Shown here: positions 1-9,850 of the stretch, piece after piece
Layout: each line of letters opens with the position of its first letter
Numbering within the stretch: position 1 is the first letter of the stretch
Assembly (NCBI GenBank): GCA_019828545.1
Contig: JACVRA010000118.1
Location: 1-16,894, forward strand
Source of the DNA: Paracamarosporium sp. OC-R06-R3
Lineage: Eukaryota > Ascomycota > Dothideomycetes > Pleosporales > Didymosphaeriaceae
Direction: 5' to 3'
Length of the DNA stretch: 16,894 nt
The notes under the pieces: generated by a model
What the model saw: the letters and a program-made list of their open reading frames with translations, nothing else
Told to the model about the DNA's origin: nothing
Database searches by the model: none
Translations under genes and position numbers: made by a program

Positions 1-61
1 TAATTTATAGTAATTTTATACTATTATATATAGTTTAAATTTTAATAAGGGCTTAGTAAAG

Positions 62-94
62 TAATATACTTACTTACTTAATATACTTACTTAT
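62..94. repeat. Short tandem duplication, about 17 bp unit
   Basis: Two head-to-tail copies of a unit beginning TAATATACTTACTTA start at 62 and 79. The unit itself contains the smaller repeat ACTT/ACTTA. This is an ordinary small tandem repeat in AT-rich DNA with no visible function. Confidence 0.6.
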
Positions 95-1886
95 TAAGTA
101 CGTTAGCCTTTTATAGTTTTTTCTACTTAGTATTTTAGTAATTAGTCTTTTTTCTATTTTATAAATATTATATATATTTAAGGTATAGTTCTACTATTTA
201 ATTTTATTATAATTAAATTCTACTTATATTTACTAGACTAGTATAGGTATAGTTTTTTAATATTTTTTAATCTACTTATATATTTTTTAAAGTTTAAGTT
301 TTATAATTTTAATTTTTTTTTAGTATTTTTTACTATATAATTCTCTTATCTATATACCTAGTAGACTTTTTATAAAATTTATATAGTAATTTTATTTTTT
401 ATAATTTCTATTTATATTTTTTACTAGAGATTTTTAGCTATTATAGTCTTTTAACCTATAGGTTTCTAAAGTTCTTTAGGCTTTAGTTTATAAAGTAGTA
501 GTAGTATTTTTAACTTTAAGTTTACTATTTTTACTTTTATAATTTTTACTTTTTTTTTATTCTTAGCTTAATTTTCTAGATAATTTACTTTAAAGTGTCT
601 CTTTTCTCTATACGTTAGATATACTTTATTATAATAATATTCTTGTCTTTTTTTTTATATATTAAAGTTTTATTTACCTTTTTTTTAAAATTTACTTTAT
701 CTTTAATTCTAGGCTTTATTAGCTATAATAACGTCTCTGTCTTTATTTTAACACTTTTACCTTTTTAAAGTATTAGCTTTAGTTATAGTAGATCTTTAGG
801 CACTTTTTTACTTCTTTTAGTTTTATTTATATAGACAATTATTAATTTTAATTAATACTTTAATTTAATTCTTTAAATCTTTAAGTTTAGTCTAGTATAT
901 AAGCCTATTCTTTATAAATTTCTTTAGTTTATTATAGTAGACTAATTAAAGTAAGTTATTATTTTATTTAATTTTATTTTATAGTTATTTAAATACTATA
1001 GTGTATTTTTCTACTAAGCTAGTTTACTTTAGACGCTAAATTTATTATTTTACTTACTTTTTTTTATTAACTTTTTTAAATATTATTTTAATCTTTTCTT
1101 TATAAGTTTTTTAGTCTTTAAAAGTTTCTTACATTTTAAAAAAGTAATTTTTAAGTATACTATTTTCTTTTAAATAGTTGTCTACTAAGAGTTATATCTA
1201 CTTAGTAGTATTACTAATTATATATATATTTATTATTAAAATCCTATTAATGTCTATACTAATTTTATAGTTATATATATATAGTTTTATATTTATTAAA
1301 AATAGTTTAAGCTTAGATAGTATTCTATTAAATAGCTTAAAGATTTTAAAAGTTCTTTTTTAAGCCTTTAGTCTTAAATTTTAGGCCTATATTTATATTA
1401 TTACTTACGTTAGCTATTCTTTTAGCTACTAAATTATATTAGCCTACTAGGCTATTACTATAGCTATATTTATTATTGGCCTAGAAGTAGAGCTTTTTAT
1501 AGTAGCTTAAAATACTTATAAGTTTAATAGTATTACTATTATTTCTAATATTAAGTAGTTAAAGTATTATAAAGTATACTATATACTTAGTATAGTTTAT
1601 ACTAAAGTAGTAGAGTTTATTTATAGTAAGGCCTATAGGGCTTTAGTAATAAAAAGTAGTTTAGTAATAAAGATTATTAAGCTTTAATTAAGTATTAAAA
1701 ATACTTAATAATATATTAAAAGAAAACTAATAGTTTTTATATAAAAAAAGTACTTATAATAACTAAAGAGTTAAAATATAATTTAAGTTAACTATAAAAA
1801 ATAAAAAAAGTATAAAGATTTTTTTAAACTATATACTAGTTATTTTATCTTTTTTTTATTAAAATATTATACTAAGAGAAGGTAGT

Positions 1887-1891
1887 CTTAG
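1887..1891. repeat. Left target-site duplication of element A (CTTAG)
   Basis: CTTAG lies directly before the first base of the 5' LTR, and the same five bases follow the last base of the 3' LTR at 8972-8976. Five base pairs is the usual target duplication made by Ty3/gypsy integrases. It fixes the insertion point and shows that both element ends are original. Confidence 0.93.
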
Positions 1892-2346
1892 TATTATAGT
1901 TATACTATAATAAAGTAACTTAATAACTAAGTTTACCAACGCCTTTAATAAAGACGATTCTTAAGACTAAGAATTAGGTAATCTAGTATATAAAGAAGAT
2001 GTAGACTATAATATAAAAACGTAACTAAAGTTATATAATAACTTTATAGCTTTATAGAATCTATAAACTTTATATAAAGCTACTAATTCTATAAAGCTTA
2101 TAAAGCTAAGGCTTATATATAAAAACTTTAATTAACTAAATAAATTCTTATTATTAACTTAATAATAGTTACTTTACTACTAGTTTATAGTAACGTACTA
2201 TAAAGATTACTACTAAGTTTTTAATAATATATTCTTATAGTAGTTAATTAATATTTAATTAATTAGTAAGTACTTTTATAACTCCTTATCTCTTAATATA
2301 CCCCTTTAAGGTAAGCTTAGTATAACGCCAAGTAATCTCTATTATA
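1892..2346 (+). repeat. 5' long terminal repeat of element A
   Basis: The repeat runs 455 bp from TATTATAG to ATTATA and matches 8517-8971 at a constant offset of 6625 with no length change. The ends were evidently TG...CA: the 3' copy still ends in CA, while here both dinucleotides have become TA. Over the first 155 or so aligned bases I count about 19 differences, of which 18 are transitions. A block of about 35 bp near 2287-2320, containing CCCCTTTAAGG, is unchanged between copies. The LTR would have held the promoter and the polyadenylation signal, but in DNA this AT-rich I do not single out a TATA box. Confidence 0.95.
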
Positions 2347-2520
2347 CTTTAATAATTATATTTTAAAGATAAACTATAAGGCAAGTACTTACTTAACTAT
2401 AATAACTAATAATAGCTTTAATAACTTTAACCCCTTTAAGTTTACTTAAGATTAGCCCTTTAGACAATACTAAATAGGTTGTAATAAAGGAAAGACTTAA
2501 CCTCTTTATAGTAGATAAAA
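2347..2520 (+). other. Element A leader: primer-binding-site region and 5' untranslated DNA
   Basis: The stretch starts at the first base after the 5' LTR. A primer-binding site complementary to a tRNA 3' end, normally starting TGG, is expected within a few bases. The best candidate begins at 2350 with TAATAATTATAT, which could derive from a TGG start by RIP, but too many bases have changed to name the tRNA. The gag start codon cannot be fixed because ATG is converted to ATA; the readable gag frame begins somewhere around 2460-2560. Confidence 0.45.
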
Positions 2521-3480
2521 AGGAATAGAGAGAAGCCTATAATTAGTTAAAAGTATAGTTAAAAGCTATACTTAAAAAAATAAATAACAGAGTAGACGCT
2601 TCTTTAAAATAGTAAATTAATAAACTAAAATAACGTATCTATAGTAAACTCTTAAAGCTAGTAGAGCCTAAAAAGTTTAATAGAACCTATAGTAAGCTCT
2701 AAAGATTCTAAGTATTTATAATATTATACCTAGACCTAAATAAAGAATAACTAGAAAGAAAAACTAATAAAGTTAATTACGTAGCTACTTACTTTATAGA
2801 AAAAGCTATAAATTAGTTTAAAAGATACCTTAATAACTTTTAATTAAACTTAATTAAAAATAATAGAAAGATAGAAATTAATTTTATCTTTAATAGCTAT
2901 AAGTACTTTAAGTAAAAAATAAGATAGACTTTTAAAAACATAAATGTAGAATATATTACTAAAAAAAAAAATCTTTATAATAATATAAACTAAGTTTATA
3001 GTAGCCTATATATTAACATTTAAATAGTCTATAAATAAGCTTATAAAGTAGAAAAAGAAAAGACTTATAAACTAGTTTTACTAAAGACTAAAACTTAAGA
3101 TTTATTATAAAATAATTTAAATAGACAACTCTAAGATTCTCTTTATAATATTTAATTAAGCTATTAAAATTAATAACTAGCTTTATATATAATAGTAAGA
3201 TAATAAAGAATACTACTACTATAGTAAACTAAACTATAAACTAAAAAAAGTTTATAACTAAGAAAATCTTATAATTTTAGACGCTAATAAGAAAGGAAAG
3301 AAACCTTAGAACTTTAAAAAAAATATAAAGAAGGAGACGCTTTAGAAGAATAAAGCCTACTTTAACTATAGCTAAAAGAAATACTTAACGTAAAACTATT
3401 TTAATAAAATTTAAGCCTTATCTATTAAAAGAAATAAGGAAATGCCTAAAAGAAAAAAAGGACTCTAGAATACTAAAGAG
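2520..3480 (+). pseudogene. gag: Element A gag (capsid and CCHC nucleocapsid), RIP-inactivated
   Basis: This is the remnant of the structural polyprotein that would form the virus-like particle and bind the RNA. A capsid-like block in the third frame starts at 2664 with Glu-Pro-x-Lys-Phe-Asn, the usual opening of gypsy gag capsid domains, followed by a helical region with an Ala-x-x-Trp-like site near 2784-2815. At about 3150 the frame moves by one base (extra A at 3150) into the first frame and stays there. A textbook CCHC zinc knuckle lies at 3358-3399: its Cys codons now read TAC, TAT and TAT, and its His reads TAC, with exact C-X2-C-X4-H-X4-C spacing and a basic lead-in. Stops inside are TAA or TAG, explainable as former Gln, Trp or Arg. 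The start is uncertain. Confidence 0.85.
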
Positions 3481-4560
3481 AAGCTAGTAGGTAGTAAAGA
3501 ATATATAAGCTATTAAGCTAAGTATTACAATAATCTATATACCTCCTATATAAAAATTAAGAAGAATATAAAATATTGGCCTAAAGTAGAATACTTAATA
3601 GCTACTAAGAAATAACTAACTATAAGTTTAGTTAACTTTAGTATACTTAAGTATAAATAGTAGTATAGGTATAATACTACTAATAATAACTTTAACTTTA
3701 ATAATAAAATTATAGAAATACTATCTTTATCTATAGTATAAAAAGAACTATTTATATTATTATTAATAAAAGAAAGGACTTCTACGCTAAATAAAAATAA
3801 TAGAGTAAAAAGAATTAAATACTTTTAAAACTTTAGACCTATATAAAGTATAGCTAAAATAAATTAAAGCTAATATATAGTTAAAGTAGTAAAATAATAG
3901 AGATTCTTCTTAAAAGAATTTAAAGAACAAAATATCTATAAAGTTTATAAAGACTAAAAAATAAAGTACTTTAAAAATATAAAGTTTATAGACTTTTAAA
4001 AATAAATTAAATAAAATATAATTCTAGCTAATAAAATACTAACCTAGAATAAATAAAAAAATATAATAGAAGAAATTAAGTAAGTAGATAAGGTATTTAT
4101 ATTATATATACTAGTAAAGTATTAAATACTTATTCTTAATAAACTAAATACCTATAAAGAGGAGTAAAAAGAAAATAACTTATAAACCTTTACTAACTAT
4201 TTTACTTATTATAAGATATTTTAGATTTTCTATATTTAAGGAAACTACTAAGTGTATATAATACTAAAATAGAAGTATTAGGCTTACTTAATTAAAACTT
4301 ACTAAGACTTATATATAGACATAATAATCTAAGAAGAGGTCTATAAATAGTACCTAAAAAAGAAGTATTAAGAATACTTTATTATAGCTTTAAGACCTCT
4401 ACTACTTAAGGAGTATATAATAAAAAGACTTTAGTATAAATATTTAATAAATAAATGCCTAAAGTACGTAGCTAAGAAAATTAGTACTAAATACTAACTA
4501 AAAAAAAAAGAAATACTTTAAGAAATAAAAGGGTTTTATATATACTTATAAAAAGAATAT
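3481..4560 (+). pseudogene. Element A gag-pol connecting region, unusually long, function unknown
   Basis: The first frame continues without a visible frameshift from the zinc knuckle (ends 3399) to the protease (4579), about 390 codons. At 3523-3549 there is a Tyr/Asn-rich block whose codons fit an original C-x4-C-x2-H arrangement, followed near 3570-3585 by a preserved TGG (Trp) and Pro; a similar short Cys/His block follows the zinc knuckle in many fungal gypsy elements. The rest matches no domain I know. It is rich in Lys, Ile, Leu and Tyr after mutation, with stops of the RIP type only. It could be a gag extension, a spacer or an extra domain. I am confident it is coding in origin, but not of its role. 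Confidence 0.6.
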
Positions 4561-7500
4561 TATAAGTTACTAATTAAGGCTATAATTAATAGTAGAGTAA
4601 TATAAAACTTTATCTTTAAGAATTTTATTAATAGGTATCTAATACTATACTATAAGGCAGTTAGGTATAGGCCTTTAATAAATATTAAAAGACTACCCTT
4701 TATTAAATAAATTAGTAAGGAGACTAACCTAAGTACTTTCTTAATAAAAGGGCTTACTATAATAAACTTCTAAATAGACTTAGCTAAGATAAATAATAAA
4801 TAAAATATTATACTTAAAATACTATAGCTATAATTAATTAACCTTATAATCTATTAAAGAACTAGTAGAGTTACCTACTTATAATAGCTTATAGCTAGTA
4901 AAAAAACACTACTAAAAATACTAAAAGACTATACTAAATATAATAAAATCTTTTATAAACTAAAGGGATACCTCTTTAAACACGCTAAGTAAAATTATAA
5001 AGTTAACTTAGTAGAAGAAAAACAATCTATATAAAGGCTAGTATATAAAACTATAAAATAAAAAGATAAAGTAATAAAAAGATATATTAAAACTAATTAT
5101 AAAAGAAATTATATTTAGCTATTTAAGTTATCTATAGTCTATAAAGTAATATTTACTAATAAAAAAAACAATTTAGAACTATAGTTCTATATTAACTTTT
5201 AAAAAATAAATAATATTATAATTAAGGATAAATACTTACTACTCTTAATCTAAAATCTATAAGATTAACTAGTATAAATAAAAATATTTATTTACTTTAA
5301 TATTAAAAATACGTACTACTAGATCTAGATAAAGAAAAGTAAAGAGTAGAAAATAGCTTTTTAGACTAAATATAGACTTTTTAAGTATATAGTAATACCT
5401 TTTAGGTTAACTAATATACTTACTATATTTTAACAATAGATTAATACTATACTATAGGAATACCTAGGTAAATATACTATAGCTTACTTAGATAATATCC
5501 TAATCTACTTTAAAGACAAATTAGAATATAAGAAATATATAAAAGAAGTTTTATAAAAAATAACTTAAGTAAAACTCTACTTTAAACTTAAAAAGTATAA
5601 ATTTTATATTACTTAAATAATATTTTTAGAATTTGTTATTAAACTAGGTTAACTAAAGGTAGAACCTACGAAACTATAAAAAATAATAAAATAAAAAAAA
5701 CTTAAATGCCTAAAAGATATATAATTATTTTTAGAGTTTTATAACTTCTATAAAAAGTTTATACTAAATTAAATAAAGATTATAAAACTACTTATCTATT
5801 TTATTAAGAAGAATGTACTATTTAAATAGACAATAGAGTATAAGTAAGCTATAATAAAGCTTAAGACTAAGTTTATAAAGGAACTAATTCTTTAAATTTT
5901 TAACTTAAAGTAATTTACTATCTTTAAGACTAATGCTTTAAATTTTACTATAAGAGCTTACTTACTCTAGTAGAACTTAAAAACTAATATAAAGCACTCT
6001 TATAGTTACTTTTTAAAGAAAATAATATCTATAAAACTAAATTATAATATCTATAATAAAGAACTACTTGTAATTATAAAAGCTTTTAAAACCTAGAGAA
6101 TTTATTTCTAAAGAGTTAAGTTTTAAACCCTTATATTCTTAAACTATAAAAACCTTATAGAACTTATAGTTAATAAGAAACTAATAAATAAATAAGTTAA
6201 ATAAGTATAAGTTTTTATAACTTATAACTTTAAGATTATTTATATAAAAGGAATAGATAACCTTTAAGCTAATACCTTAAGTAAGAGGCTAAACCTCTAA
6301 GAAAAGGCTAAAGTATTTAAAGTAATACTCTAATTTAATAAAGATAAAATAATTATCTATAATATACTAAAACTAGTAGCTACTATTAAAACCTAGAATA
6401 GTATATAGTAAGACTAGATAAAGAAAGAAACTACTATTATAAAAAAAGATACATTACACTTACTAATAAAAATAAAAGATAATAGAGAAATAATTTAAGT
6501 TTATAATAAAATATATATTTTTTTAAAAATTTAATAAGAGTTTATATAATAATTCTATAAGATACTAGTATACAATTATTAAAGAATTAAATAAACGTTA
6601 AAAAGACTCTTAAAGAATTATTATATCTTTAAAGTAAAATAAGTAGTTATAGAAGTACTATAGAACTACGTAAATTATTAATAAAATAAACCTAGTAGGT
6701 ATATACTATATAAATAACTTTAACTAGTAGAAGTTTTAGATAAACTATAAGACATTATAACTATAAATTTTATTATAAAATTACTAAAATCTAAAGACCT
6801 AAATAATAAAGTAGAGTATAATAGTATTATATTTAGTATTAATAAAGTAATAAAATATATATACTTCTTACTTTATAAAGAAAAAAGTAAAGTAAAATAC
6901 ATTATATACTAGTTTACCTTAATAGTAATAGTATAATATAGGGCGCCTAGTAAAATTATTATAAATAAAGACGTATAATTTATATTTAAGTTTTAATAAA
7001 TAGCTCTTACTTTAATTAGTATAAAGTATAGTATGTCTATAGCCTACTACTTATAAATAAATAGATAAACTAAGAGAATAAATTAGATAATATAGGTATA
7101 CTTAAAATACTACTTTAATTATAAATAAAATAACTAAGTTAGACTACTATTAATGGCCTAGCTAATATATAATAGCTCTTAATATAGAGCTATAAAAGTT
7201 ATACTATTCTTTATAAACTATAGATTTAACTTTACTATATATTAAGTACTAAGAACCCTAAAGTCCTAGAGTAGTAATAGTAAAAAATAGATAAAATAAA
7301 TTACTTAAATCTATTAATAACTAAAATAAAACGCCTTATTTTTATAAATAAAAATAGGAAAATACTATAACTAAAAGTATAAAAAAGTATTAACTTTTAA
7401 AAAAAAAAAGAAGGTCTAGCTACTATAAAAAAATATAGCTTATATATAACTATTTAGTAAGCTAAACTACCTTAAAATTAGACTATATAAAATTTTAGAA

Positions 7501-7800
7501 TAAATTATATTTATAATATATAAACTTAAGCTACTAAATAGTATATAAATATACTTAACCTTTTATATTACCCTACTAAAAAAAGTACTATAGAATACTA
7601 AGCTAGTAGTCTATAAAATAGACATATATAAGAAATAAAATAAAAAATAAAAAGTTACTTATATTATAAAATAATACTTAGTAAATAGATAAAACTATTA
7701 TAAGATTAAATAAATAGGTTATTATAAAAAGAGAAATTTATAAAATAATACTTAAAAACTAAAGGAAAACTTTAACTACTTTAAAAAGTTAAAGGAGTTC
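4561..7800 (+). pseudogene. pol: Element A pol: protease, RT, RNase H, integrase and chromodomain, RIP-inactivated
   Basis: All domains lie in the first frame. Protease: Ala-Ile-Ile-Asn-Ser-Arg at 4579-4596 stands for the D-S-G active site, with Asp now AAT at 4588. Reverse transcriptase about 5140-5660: first catalytic Asp (now Asn) at 5299, the YLDD box as Tyr-Leu-Asp-Asn at 5485-5496, followed by Ile-Leu-Ile-Tyr. RNase H about 5880-6300: the D-A-S motif at 5932 (Asp to Asn) and the Y-x-K-E-L-L box at 6052-6069. Integrase: HHCC zinc domain with His codons at 6556 and 6577 and Cys codons at 6667 and 6676 (H-X6-H-X29-C-X2-C), catalytic Asp at 6766 and 6964, Glu at 7072, spacing exactly D-X35-E. 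Chromodomain about 7648-7800, with Trp codons turned into stops. Pol copies the RNA into DNA and inserts it; this copy encodes no working enzyme. Confidence 0.93.
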
Positions 7801-8501
7801 TAGTTAAACTAATTTTTTAAAAAAAGCTTAAAAATATTAAAACTAACGTTTAATTACTTAGCTATATATTAAGAAGATTAATATTACTAAAGAAATTAAA
7901 ATAAGTTTAAGAAAAAACTAAACTAAATTCCTTTTTATTTAACTTAGCCTTTAATTAAGTATTTTAATTTAACTTCTACCTTTTTAAGAACTCCTTCTAT
8001 TTTTAAAGCTAAGTAACTTTAGCTTAGATAGCTAATACTCTATTTACTATAAAATAAAGTACTTTTTCTTAAGCCTACTTTACTTTATTATAAGTCTACT
8101 CTACTTTAGCTAGTTTAAATTAAATTTTAGTTTATAACTAGTTAAGTAATTTTACTATAAGTTATTAATACTTTAACTAGGTTAATAAGGGAATACCTAC
8201 TTATAGACGTAGTTATACCCTTTATATTATAATAATACCTAATAGAGGCCTAAATATAGAACTTATAAGCTAACTTTTTAAAAGTCTAGAAAAGAGCTAT
8301 AATATAAAGAAGACTTTTCTAGACGTAGTAAGAATATAGTATAGCTAAGAATTTATAAAAACTAATTTTATTAGTAAGTATAATATATTTTAAGGTTTTA
8401 TAAGAAAATATAAAGGGCTATAAATACTAAACTTATAATAAAGTTAACTTTACTAATATAATAAAACTTCTATAATAGATTAATCTTTAAACTAAAGGTC
8501 T
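7801..8501 (+). pseudogene. Element A region after the chromodomain, probable C-terminal extension of pol
   Basis: The first frame can be followed beyond the chromodomain for roughly 200 codons, almost to the 3' LTR, interrupted only by TAA and TAG. From about 7930 to 8200 the codons are rich in CTT, CCT, ACT, TCT and TAA, which points to an original tail rich in Pro, Thr, Ser and Gln. No domain is recognisable. It may equally be 3' untranslated DNA that happens to lack other stops, since stop density is not far below chance at this base composition. The true stop codon cannot be told apart from RIP-made stops. Confidence 0.4.
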
Positions 8502-8516
8502 AAAAGAAAGAAATAA
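8502..8516 (+). other. Polypurine tract of element A
   Basis: The purine run AAAAGAAAGAAA, then TAA, sits immediately before the 3' LTR. This is where the plus-strand primer for second-strand DNA synthesis is expected in LTR elements. A few G-to-A changes are likely. Its position directly against the LTR edge supports both the LTR boundary and the plus orientation. Confidence 0.7.
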
Positions 8517-8971
8517 TATTATAGTTTTACTATAATAAAATAACTTAGTAACTAAGTTTACTAATACCTTTAATAAAGATAATTCTTAAGACTAAGAGTT
8601 AAATAATCTAGTATATAAAAAAAATATAGACTATAATATAAAAATATAACTAAAGTTACGTAATAGCTTTATAGCTTTATAGAATCTATAAACTTTATAT
8701 AGAGCTATTAATTTTATAAAGCTTATAAAGCTAAGACTTATATATAAAAACTTTAATAAATTAAATAGATTTTTATTATTAATTTAATAATAGTTACTTT
8801 ACTACTAGTTTATAATAATATATTATAAAGATTACTATTAAGTCTTTAGTAATATATTCTTATAGTAGTTAATTAACGTTTAACTAATTAATAAATACTC
8901 TTATAACCTCTTATCTCTTAATATACCCCTTTAAGGTAAGCTTAATATAATACTAAGTAACCTCTATTACA
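8517..8971 (+). repeat. 3' long terminal repeat of element A
   Basis: This is the 455 bp partner of 1892-2346 at constant offset 6625. It keeps the original terminal CA (ATTACA) and has lost the initial TG to TA. Compared with the 5' copy, several CpG sites present there (in contexts ACGC, ACGA and ACGT) read TA here, so both bases of the pair changed; at one place the reverse is true and this copy keeps CG where the 5' LTR has TA. Differences are otherwise nearly all G/A or C/T. Confidence 0.95.
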
Positions 8972-8976
8972 CTTAG
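8972..8976. repeat. Right target-site duplication of element A (CTTAG)
   Basis: CTTAG follows the last base of the 3' LTR directly and matches 1887-1891. It survived RIP in both copies, helped by containing no CpA or TpG. Confidence 0.93.
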
Positions 8977-9149
8977 AGACTTCTTTAATATATAAAATAT
9001 TATTATAGAAGGTAGTTTTATAAATACTTTATATATATAAGATATTATTATATAACCTTAACTAATTTATTTTATTTTATAAGATTTCTTTATTACCTTA
9101 ATTAGTACTAGGCCTTTTAAGTTTTAATACTTTATATTTATTATCTTAT
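8977..9149. other. Short AT-rich stretch between element A and the element C integrase
   Basis: This is the right flank of the element A insertion. Pieces of an open plus-strand frame occur, but I could not align them with the RNase H-integrase linker of element B, so the left edge of fragment C lies somewhere here or is degraded. No other feature is visible. Confidence 0.4.
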
Positions 9150-9850
9150 AGCTGCTTTCTTTTTATACTTATAATAATTAAAATCTATTAGCTATAAGTC
9201 TAATAATACTATTAAAAAAAAATAAAGGCTACTTATAAGTAATATATATATATAATTATATCTTATATAAGTATATTTATTTTTAATAAACTTAGTTAGT
9301 TAGTCTACTATATTCTTTACCTATTTTTAATTAGCCTATATAGTACCTTTATATAAATTTTAAAAAGTTTTTAAAAAATAAAGCTAGTTATAATTAGATT
9401 ATAGTTATTATTAATAAACTATTAAAATATATAGTATCTATTTTATACTATAAAAATATAAACGCCTATAATATAGTTAAACTATTTATATAATAAATCT
9501 ATTAATTTAACTATACTTTAAAGACTATTATTTTAAATTATAGTTTATAGTTTATTTTAACGTTTTAATTTAAGTTCTATAGAATATTAAATATTAAAGT
9601 TAAGCTATTAACTACTTATTATAAAGAGACTAATAGTTAGATAGAAATTATAAATAAGTATATTAATTAATACCTTTAGCCTTTTATATTTTACTATTAA
9701 GATAACTAAAGCTTACTATTACTATTAATTAATAAAGCCTAAATAATACTATTTTATTTAACTATTAATATATTTTTATATAAGATTTTATATAGCTCTA
9801 AGCTATAGTAGAGTTAAAATTAAACTAGTTTATTATTAACTTAGCTAATA
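9150..9850 (+). pseudogene. Element C: solitary Ty3/gypsy integrase fragment, RIP-inactivated
   Basis: This is an integrase remnant mostly in the second frame. The zinc-domain Cys pair is at 9257 and 9266, inside Asn-Tyr-Ile-Leu-Tyr (originally N-C-x-x-C). The Leu-Pro-Ile-x-x-x-x-Pro linker is at 9317-9337. The three catalytic positions are Asp-to-Asn at 9356, Asp-to-Asn at 9536 and an intact Glu (GAA) at 9644, giving exact D-X35-E. The YYKETN block at 9617-9634 corresponds to the H-K-E-T-D motif common in fungal elements. A frameshift in a TA repeat near 9241-9256 separates this from the upstream half of the zinc domain. Residue by residue it closely resembles the element B integrase (same 60-codon step between the first two Asp), but on the opposite strand. 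No RT, RNase H or chromodomain of C was found, so it is a truncated copy. Confidence 0.85.

Larger units (their letters stand above)
1..1891. other. T-rich, RIP-degraded flank with no decodable gene
   Basis: I recognise no gene here. The plus strand is strongly T-rich up to about 1440, then becomes more purine-rich. In elements A and B the sense strand is A-rich, so 1-1440 may carry the remains of something sensed on the minus strand, but no RT, integrase, zinc-knuckle or transposase motif could be placed on either strand. From about 1440 to 1690 one plus-strand frame is fairly open, with few stops (all TAA or TAG) and little low complexity, so it could be a coding remnant of unknown type. 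CpA and TpG are as depleted as in the rest of the window. Before element A inserted, this stretch was joined directly to position 8977. Confidence 0.5.
1892..8971 (+). mobile_element. Element A: complete, RIP-mutated Ty3/gypsy chromovirus LTR retrotransposon
   Basis: This is a full-length element of 7,080 bp bounded by 455 bp direct LTRs and a 5 bp target-site duplication. The internal order is gag (zinc knuckle), protease, reverse transcriptase, RNase H, integrase, chromodomain and tail, which is the Ty3/gypsy order; the chromodomain places it among chromoviruses. The sense strand is A-rich. Every enzymatic domain is recognisable from residue spacing, yet all are riddled with TAA and TAG codons and replacements that C-to-T or G-to-A explains (Asp to Asn, His and Cys to Tyr, Gly to Ser or Arg). 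I found one frameshift in the coding region, at about 3150, and no large deletion, so the element was killed by point mutation. It is non-functional as it stands and could move only with proteins from another copy. Confidence 0.96.

Noticed and set aside
60..110. Telomere-like or satellite repeat
   Set aside because: The TACTTACTTA-type repeat is only two units long and does not resemble TTAGGG-type telomere repeats.
2060..2090. TATA box and transcription start in the LTR of element A
   Set aside because: TATATAAA-like strings occur throughout the window, so a match here carries no information.
2347..2365. Assignment of the primer-binding site to a specific tRNA
   Set aside because: RIP has altered too many bases after the LTR for a reliable complement to any tRNA 3' end.
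1877..9016. Second direct repeat GAAGGTAGT near both insertion flanks (1879 and 9008) as part of a longer target duplication
   Set aside because: The copies are not adjacent to the LTR edges and the surrounding bases do not match; CTTAG directly at the edges is the better explanation.
9000..9090. Integrase HHCC zinc domain of element C read in the first frame at 8992-9060
   Set aside because: The Tyr-rich stretch looked like mutated Cys and His, but the C-X2-C spacing did not fit; the true Cys pair, confirmed by comparison with element B, is at 9257 and 9266.
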